64,000 nt of DNA, from NCBI RefSeq assembly GCF_947507565.1, contig NC_089192.1:248001-312000 (forward strand), read 5' to 3'. Each line of letters starts with the position of its first letter. Position 1 is the first letter of the stretch. Positions 57,146 to 64,000 of the stretch are shown one piece after another. Made by a program: the position numbers and the translations under genes. The stretch is from Oscarella lobularis (lineage: Eukaryota > Porifera > Homoscleromorpha > Homosclerophorida > Oscarellidae). The notes under the pieces are model-generated. The model was not told the DNA's origin and searched no databases. It saw only the letters and a program-made list of their open reading frames with translations.

Positions 57146-58582
57146 CTATATTTCCGGTTGCATCTGCGGACGTTTCTTGGAATCGAACAGACAACTAGCA
57201 AAGAGCGACAACAAATTCAAAGCGGCAAAGAAAAAGAAGACTTCTCTGTAGTGACCGAAATGCTGAGAGAATTTCTCAACGAGAAACGGTCCAACGGCGC
57301 CGCCAGCACCAAAGCCAATCGTAAGCAACCCAACGGCATGGGTCCCTGCAGCAATTCCAAAGTAGTCAAAGCACATACCCGAAGATATCACCTTTGGCGC
57401 CGTAGCAAACAGTAAATAGACGCACAAAATTCCGACGGACAGCCAAGCGCAATCGGCGTCTTCAGCAAGTCCGAGCACTAATAGAAAAAGAGCTACGCCG
57501 CTCAAAGAGACCCGCCACGTTAGACCTAACCCTATACGGTCAGAGAGTCCCGTCCAGAAAACTCGTCCAAGCGCGTAGGAACCGAGACTGAGGAAGGAGA
57601 GTAGCGATCTCGGTTGCAGCTGCGATGAAGATGTGCTCCAAATTGACGTCAGAATGACGTCGAGCTTGGCTATGACGCCTAGTGCAGCGAGCGAATTTGT
57701 CACCACTCCTAAAAACATACATGGAAACCGGCCCGTCTTGCATAGCCCCAAACGCATCGTTTCCGGTTTAGCATCCCGGAAATTCTTCGTGTGGCACGGG
57801 CTAGTGCCCGGATTCGATTCCCGATAGTCGAGAGCGAGACGTTGAATTCGTCGCGAAAAGGCCGGCGCCGCGATCGCTCCCAAGCCAACCGATTGTATGC
57901 CGACGAGAAAGAACATTGTCGCCGCGTCGAGTCGCGTCGAGTCGTCGAAATGGACGAGAACCTGTCCAAAAGCGATTGATCCCAAACACGCGCAAAGCCC
58001 GTAGATCCCGCCCGCGAAGCCGAGCCGATTCGGCAGTAGAATCGCAAGCGCTCGCGTCACGGATATAAACTGTATGATATTCGCGACGCCGAGTAGGGCG
58101 AAACCGGCGAAATAAATCGCCTCAGTCACGAAAGGGGCCCCCGCTCGACATAGAATTACGGGGAGACCCGAAAGAAGGAACCCGAAACCGGTTAGAACGA
58201 GCGCGATTGCCACCGCCGATCCCCCGGCTGTATCGAGTCGGCGAACGAGTAGTCCAATAGGAAGACCGAACGCTGCCTGACTGAGATACATTCCGGCCGT
58301 TGCGTAGACGGTGAGGGAGCGCGACCAGGGAGGCGTGCACGCGCGTTCGACCGGTCGTATGTAGTAGCTCGTCGCGAAGACGAATCCGCTCGAGATTCCC
58401 TGGAGGCAGCAGGCGATGAAAAGGCAGGCGAAAGCGCCAAATCCTTTTCGGGAACTCGATCGTCGCCACGCGATCGTCGTCCGTTTCGTTCCGTAATCTC
58501 TTTTTACGTAGTTCGCTTCGAAGTCGTCGTTTGCGATAGGCGTTTTGGTGTTTTCGAGGAGCAGGGCGTCGCACTCTGCCAT
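57146..58582 (-). CDS. MFS transporter, 12 membrane spans, intronless
   Basis: ATG 58580-58582; 478 residues in one exon. Signal-less, with a cytosolic head of ~48 residues and about twelve hydrophobic spans. Typical major-facilitator features include a long cytosolic loop between spans 6 and 7 (IQRLALDYRESNPGTSPCHT) and SDRIGLGLTWRVSLSG after span 8, which fits the D-R-x-G motif of the 2-3 or 8-9 loop. Similar to oxalate:formate antiporter or monocarboxylate-like MFS proteins, but substrate is unknown. Lack of introns contrasts with the neighbours. Retroposition or transfer is possible. Next gene upstream is a minus-strand ARP. Confidence 0.8.
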   Translation of the reverse strand: MAECDALLLENTKTPIANDDFEANYVKRDYGTKRTTIAWRRSSSRKGFGAFACLFIACCLQGISSGFVFATSYYIRPVERACTPPWSRSLTVYATAGMYLSQAAFGLPIGLLVRRLDTAGGSAVAIALVLTGFGFLLSGLPVILCRAGAPFVTEAIYFAGFALLGVANIIQFISVTRALAILLPNRLGFAGGIYGLCACLGSIAFGQVLVHFDDSTRLDAATMFFLVGIQSVGLGAIAAPAFSRRIQRLALDYRESNPGTSPCHTKNFRDAKPETMRLGLCKTGRFPCMFLGVVTNSLAALGVIAKLDVILTSIWSTSSSQLQPRSLLSFLSLGSYALGRVFWTGLSDRIGLGLTWRVSLSGVALFLLVLGLAEDADCAWLSVGILCVYLLFATAPKVISSGMCFDYFGIAAGTHAVGLLTIGFGAGGAVGPFLVEKFSQHFGHYREVFFFFAALNLLSLFASCLFDSKKRPQMQPEI

Positions 58583-58796
58583 TTCTCTTCGTATCTGCGG
58601 GGCTACGCGTCAGAGTGGAGGTGCCAGCTTTACCGGTTTGCCAAACAAGCTACACTAAATACGTCACGCGCGTTTCACGTGCGTCACGTTCTAGTCTGTT
58701 CCATAGGTACACCCACTACCTCATTACGTACAAATACAAATATTATAGTCGTCTAATGTCATATTCCTCTTTCGTAATGCGGTGTATGACTTCTCT

Positions 58797-59975
58797 TCAG
58801 AACAAACGCTTGTGTATGACTGCACTTCCCATTTCCTCGTAACTCGCCTTCGTCACCCATATGTCTTCCCAACAGGGGCCCAGGGAAGCGACCATCGATC
58901 CGCCAATCCACGCAGCCAACGACCCATTCACTCGATCTGCCACTCTCATCTGATTACTCACGGTTCGATCGAGATTCTCAATTTCCAAAACCACACGCTT
59001 GTCGAAGTAAGGAAGAGCCGTAGTACCTCCAGAAAAGACGACGTGCGAGAGCAATCCCTTTCGAATCCCATTCTCCGTTTTCCCGACAGTAGACACAAAT
59101 GCCTGGGGGATGCTCTTGGCATTTTGACCAGCAGGCTGAAACAAGACTTCAGACGCCGCACATCTTTCATCCCCCAATTCAATAACTCGTCCATCAGGCA
59201 GGACGCATTCTCCAGCATCTCGGCGATGAGCCTCATTTCCCTTATCAGCCACGTAGCAGTGACTTTCCTTCATATGAATCACGTCTTGACGCGACAAGAG
59301 AATCGAATCATCTGCTTCCAAAAAAAGACGCTTCAGCTGGTCGGTGACGTCACGACCACCAAGACAACAACGAAAAGTCGCATCGACGACGGGCTTTCCT
59401 TCCCATATGGGAAACAAATCGGTGAAACACTCGCCCACGTGCACGACCATCCCACTCGTTCTCCCAGTCGAATAAAGAGCCAATAGAGGCTGAGACGCGA
59501 CGTGTAGTCCGGGAACTTGAAAACGTTCAAACCAAATCTAAAAGGGCGACATCAACGTCATGCATGCGCTCCGGAAATAAAATAACCGAAGGTGTGATGT
59601 AACCGGAATCACTCGCGAGGTTTCAATAGCAAAACAAGACCACGGTATCCGCAGTAACGCGAACGCTTCCCCTTATTTTACCTCCGCGATTTTCTCTCGC
59701 TCGCTTCGCGATCGTTCGGCCGGTTCGGTGAGCAAAACAGCGTAGTCGCGCGACGCGACGCGAAGTTCGTCTTCGACTATGCTCGTCCATATCGTTTCCA
59801 AGTCGTTTGGGTCGAGTTCGTTCGCGTCGCGCGTCGAATAGCGATGGCGACTGCTTCCGTGTTGCGACGGCGTCAGTTTTTGCGTGTCGATTACGCTGCA
59901 CGGGCGCTCTTCGCCGGAGAAGCCCGCTCTACATTGGTACGAACCGATGTCGAGAACGATCGCTCCCTCGTCCAT
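58797..59975 (-). CDS. Divergent actin-related protein
   Basis: Two exons; ATG 59973-59975 (MDEGAIVLDIGSYQCRAGFS). Phosphate-1 loop DIGSYQCRAGFSGEERP replaces the DNGSG of actin. Then YAVLLTEPAERSRSEREKIA, intron, IWFERFQVPGLHVASQPLLA and LYSTGRTSGMVVHVGE, then LEADDSILLSRQDVIHMKES, LLSHVVFSGGTTALPYFDKR, SLAAWIGGSMVASLG, and the typical end WVTKASYEEMGSAVIHKRLF; stop 58797-58799. About 340 residues, against 375 for actin; parts of subdomains 2 and 4 are reduced. The substitution of N by I in the first loop suggests altered nucleotide binding. Closest known class (ACTRT/ACTL or other ARP) is uncertain. Starts 92 bp from MARS2, divergent. Confidence 0.85.
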
Positions 59976-62258
<2,283 letters not shown>

Positions 62259-62317
62259 TGTTTGAGACGTTCTATTGGAATTGCACACAGCCCAAGCACA
62301 CATTTAATAGACCCCCG

Positions 62318-64000
62318 TCAAAGTTCGTCCTTTTGATCCTCTTCGTCATCCAGACTGACGTCAGAGAGATCGTAGTCTTCTTCCACGGGCAACTAAGGTA
62401 TCAGAAAAAAATCTATAATATATTTTAATTAATAATTAATACGTACCTCTCCGTCTTTGCCGTCCCAAGCCTCCGTTGGAGAAACGGACGGAAGGGCGGC
62501 TCCCTTGAGCGTCGCCGTGGCGGCACGACCATAGACGAGTTCCCTAGAAAATTTTACCAATGTCAAATAGCATTCAATTCATAAGCCCATCCACCTCAAA
62601 TATTCATTAACGCCGTCTTCGCTGAAGGACCCCTTTAGCGTGGCGAATTTTCCCTTTCGCTTATTCACAGACACAAAGGCCTGAAGAGAAAATGAATAGG
62701 GGTCACATGTGACTACTATGTGCACTCACCGGATACCCAAAGCCTCCCACTTCAACCGCCTGTTCTATATCCATCTGAGTGCCCCCTTCGGACCAGAGGT
62801 AACTGATAAAAATCAAGGGATAGTTTGCTTGGTTAATTTTGTCTATGTTCTCCTCACGCAAAGGGTCTCTTCTTGTATTTTTCAGCCATATCAGCTAATA
62901 TATTCAAGTACTGATTTCTACCCTCGGCGCCTTGAGGAAAAAATAATCGGATTATTTAATCGATTCATTGCACGGACAAACCGGAGTCCAAAATGTGAGG
63001 TAAGAAGGCGATATTGCAGAGCTGTTTCTCCAAGCACGCGTCCATCGTCGCCTGATCAGTTAGCTAAAGGAAAAGAGAAACAAATAGGAGAATTTTTTCT
63101 AATATTTCTGTGTGATCTCACCTGTAGAACTTCAGGCGGTTCGGCCATGTCAGAGAGCTTCTCCTCGGCCCACGACACAATCGATTCGGACGTGCGCCCG
63201 CCATCGTAGTCCTCAGCACTATTAAAATCCTTCGCTCCGGCGGGAAAGAATTTAATGGTCGGATAGCCGCGAACCTGAAGACCCATAATAAATAATTGAA
63301 TATTTATCTAGGTCTCTTACTCCGAAGCGAGAGGCTATTGAGGAGTGAACGGTCGCGTCGACAGCACCCACGCTGACTTTTCCTTTTAACGTCGTTGCAG
63401 CTTTTGCCCAGTGGGGAGCCAAATTCTTGCAGTGGCCACACCTGAGATATGCATTGATTTTGAAAATCAATTGTTTTCTCTCTCTCTCTTGCCATGGAGC
63501 GAAGAATTCCACTAGCCACATGTCCGTGCTTTTCAATACCATCTGCTCAAAGTTGCTGTCAGTTAGCTCGACGACATCCTTTGGATCAGCAGTGTCCTTA
63601 TAGGTATATATAATTATTATGATAATGACTATGTATTTATGTATTTTACCTGTCCACCAGATCCACCGCTGCTACTTCCTCCTCCTCCTCCTCCTCCGCC
63701 GCCTGCACGGCCTGACAGTCGAGCCTGCACCAATTGCTTTGCGAAACCGAGAGCCGCATCCGCGATGGCTTGAGCGGTACGGGCTCCTGGGAAAGTGACG
63801 TCGCAAATACGGGGACACGTGGAATCATTTTTTCGAACAAAACTCACCCTGATAGTCGCTCGGAGACCTCTTATCAGCACCGAAGATCTTAGAAAAATGT
63901 CAAAGAAAGACCTCGAACGTAAGTCTCGACTCGAATTCACCTTGATCGTGGGAAATCCTCGCACTCCGTACTGTCCTCCGAGCGAATTGTGCGCGTCAGC
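62318..64000 (-). CDS. PDIA6: Protein disulfide isomerase A6 (cut by the window edge)
   Basis: ER lumen thioredoxin-fold isomerase. The right edge cuts the N-terminus: the window starts inside the first thioredoxin domain at [20 protein letters not shown]. Then [20 protein letters not shown], a Gly/Ser linker ([18 protein letters not shown]) and the second thioredoxin domain ([20 protein letters not shown] joined across an intron, then [20 protein letters not shown]). The second CxxC active site is therefore present. The C-terminal non-catalytic thioredoxin-like domain includes [20 protein letters not shown] and [20 protein letters not shown]. The tail is acidic and ends DEEDQKDEL, an ER retention signal, with stop at 62318-62320. 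Confidence 0.93.

Overview
The window is animal nuclear DNA from a very gene-dense, intron-rich genome. Introns are mostly 45-200 bases, genes are often less than 100 bases apart, and both strands are used about equally. The gene set (DGK-theta, KCTD, BAG1, a BBSome TPR subunit, myosin IX with RhoGAP, a galectin-like protein, CCP/TSP1 secreted proteins, an ERICH3-like protein) is metazoan. The compactness and the lineage-specific secreted families fit an early-branching animal, most likely a sponge. That assignment is inference; no species-diagnostic marker is present.

Layout. 1-9.8 kb: a tandemly duplicated family of unknown function (one copy cut by the left edge), KCTD5-like, DGK-theta, BAG1 and an NHL-BTB protein. 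9.8-12.3 kb: a gene-free stretch with a minisatellite and a ~300 bp repeat. 12.3-28.3 kb: a galectin-like ORF, a secreted or cytosolic beta-trefoil gene resembling the FGF/IL-1 fold, TTC8/BBS8, a microprotein related to the human SLC35A4 upstream-ORF product, a Kelch protein, MSRB, SPPL2, PSMC6 (with a large inverted minisatellite in one intron), EXOSC6 and MTMR9. 28.3-39.4 kb: myosin IX, a small secreted protein, a tandem-PH protein and a PDZ protein. 39.6-48.3 kb: three tandem paralogues of a secreted modular CCP-TSP1-CCP-CCP family that ends in domains I do not recognise. This is the strongest candidate for an undescribed system. 48.7-64 kb: alpha-L-fucosidase, a lysine-rich secreted protein, an ERICH3-like protein with C-terminal leucine-rich repeats, an intronless MFS transporter, a divergent actin-related protein, mitochondrial methionyl-tRNA synthetase and PDIA6 (cut by the right edge).

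The genes do not form one pathway. What stands out is organisation: several head-to-head pairs share 46-133 bp between start codons (SPPL2/PSMC6, EXOSC6/MTMR9, ARP/MARS2, Kelch/MSRB), several convergent pairs have stops under 80 bp apart, and two same-strand pairs sit close enough to share a transcript (microprotein/TTC8 and PDZ/PH-PH). Gene coordinates run from start codon to stop codon and include introns. Exon joins were deduced by eye from splice signals and family similarity.
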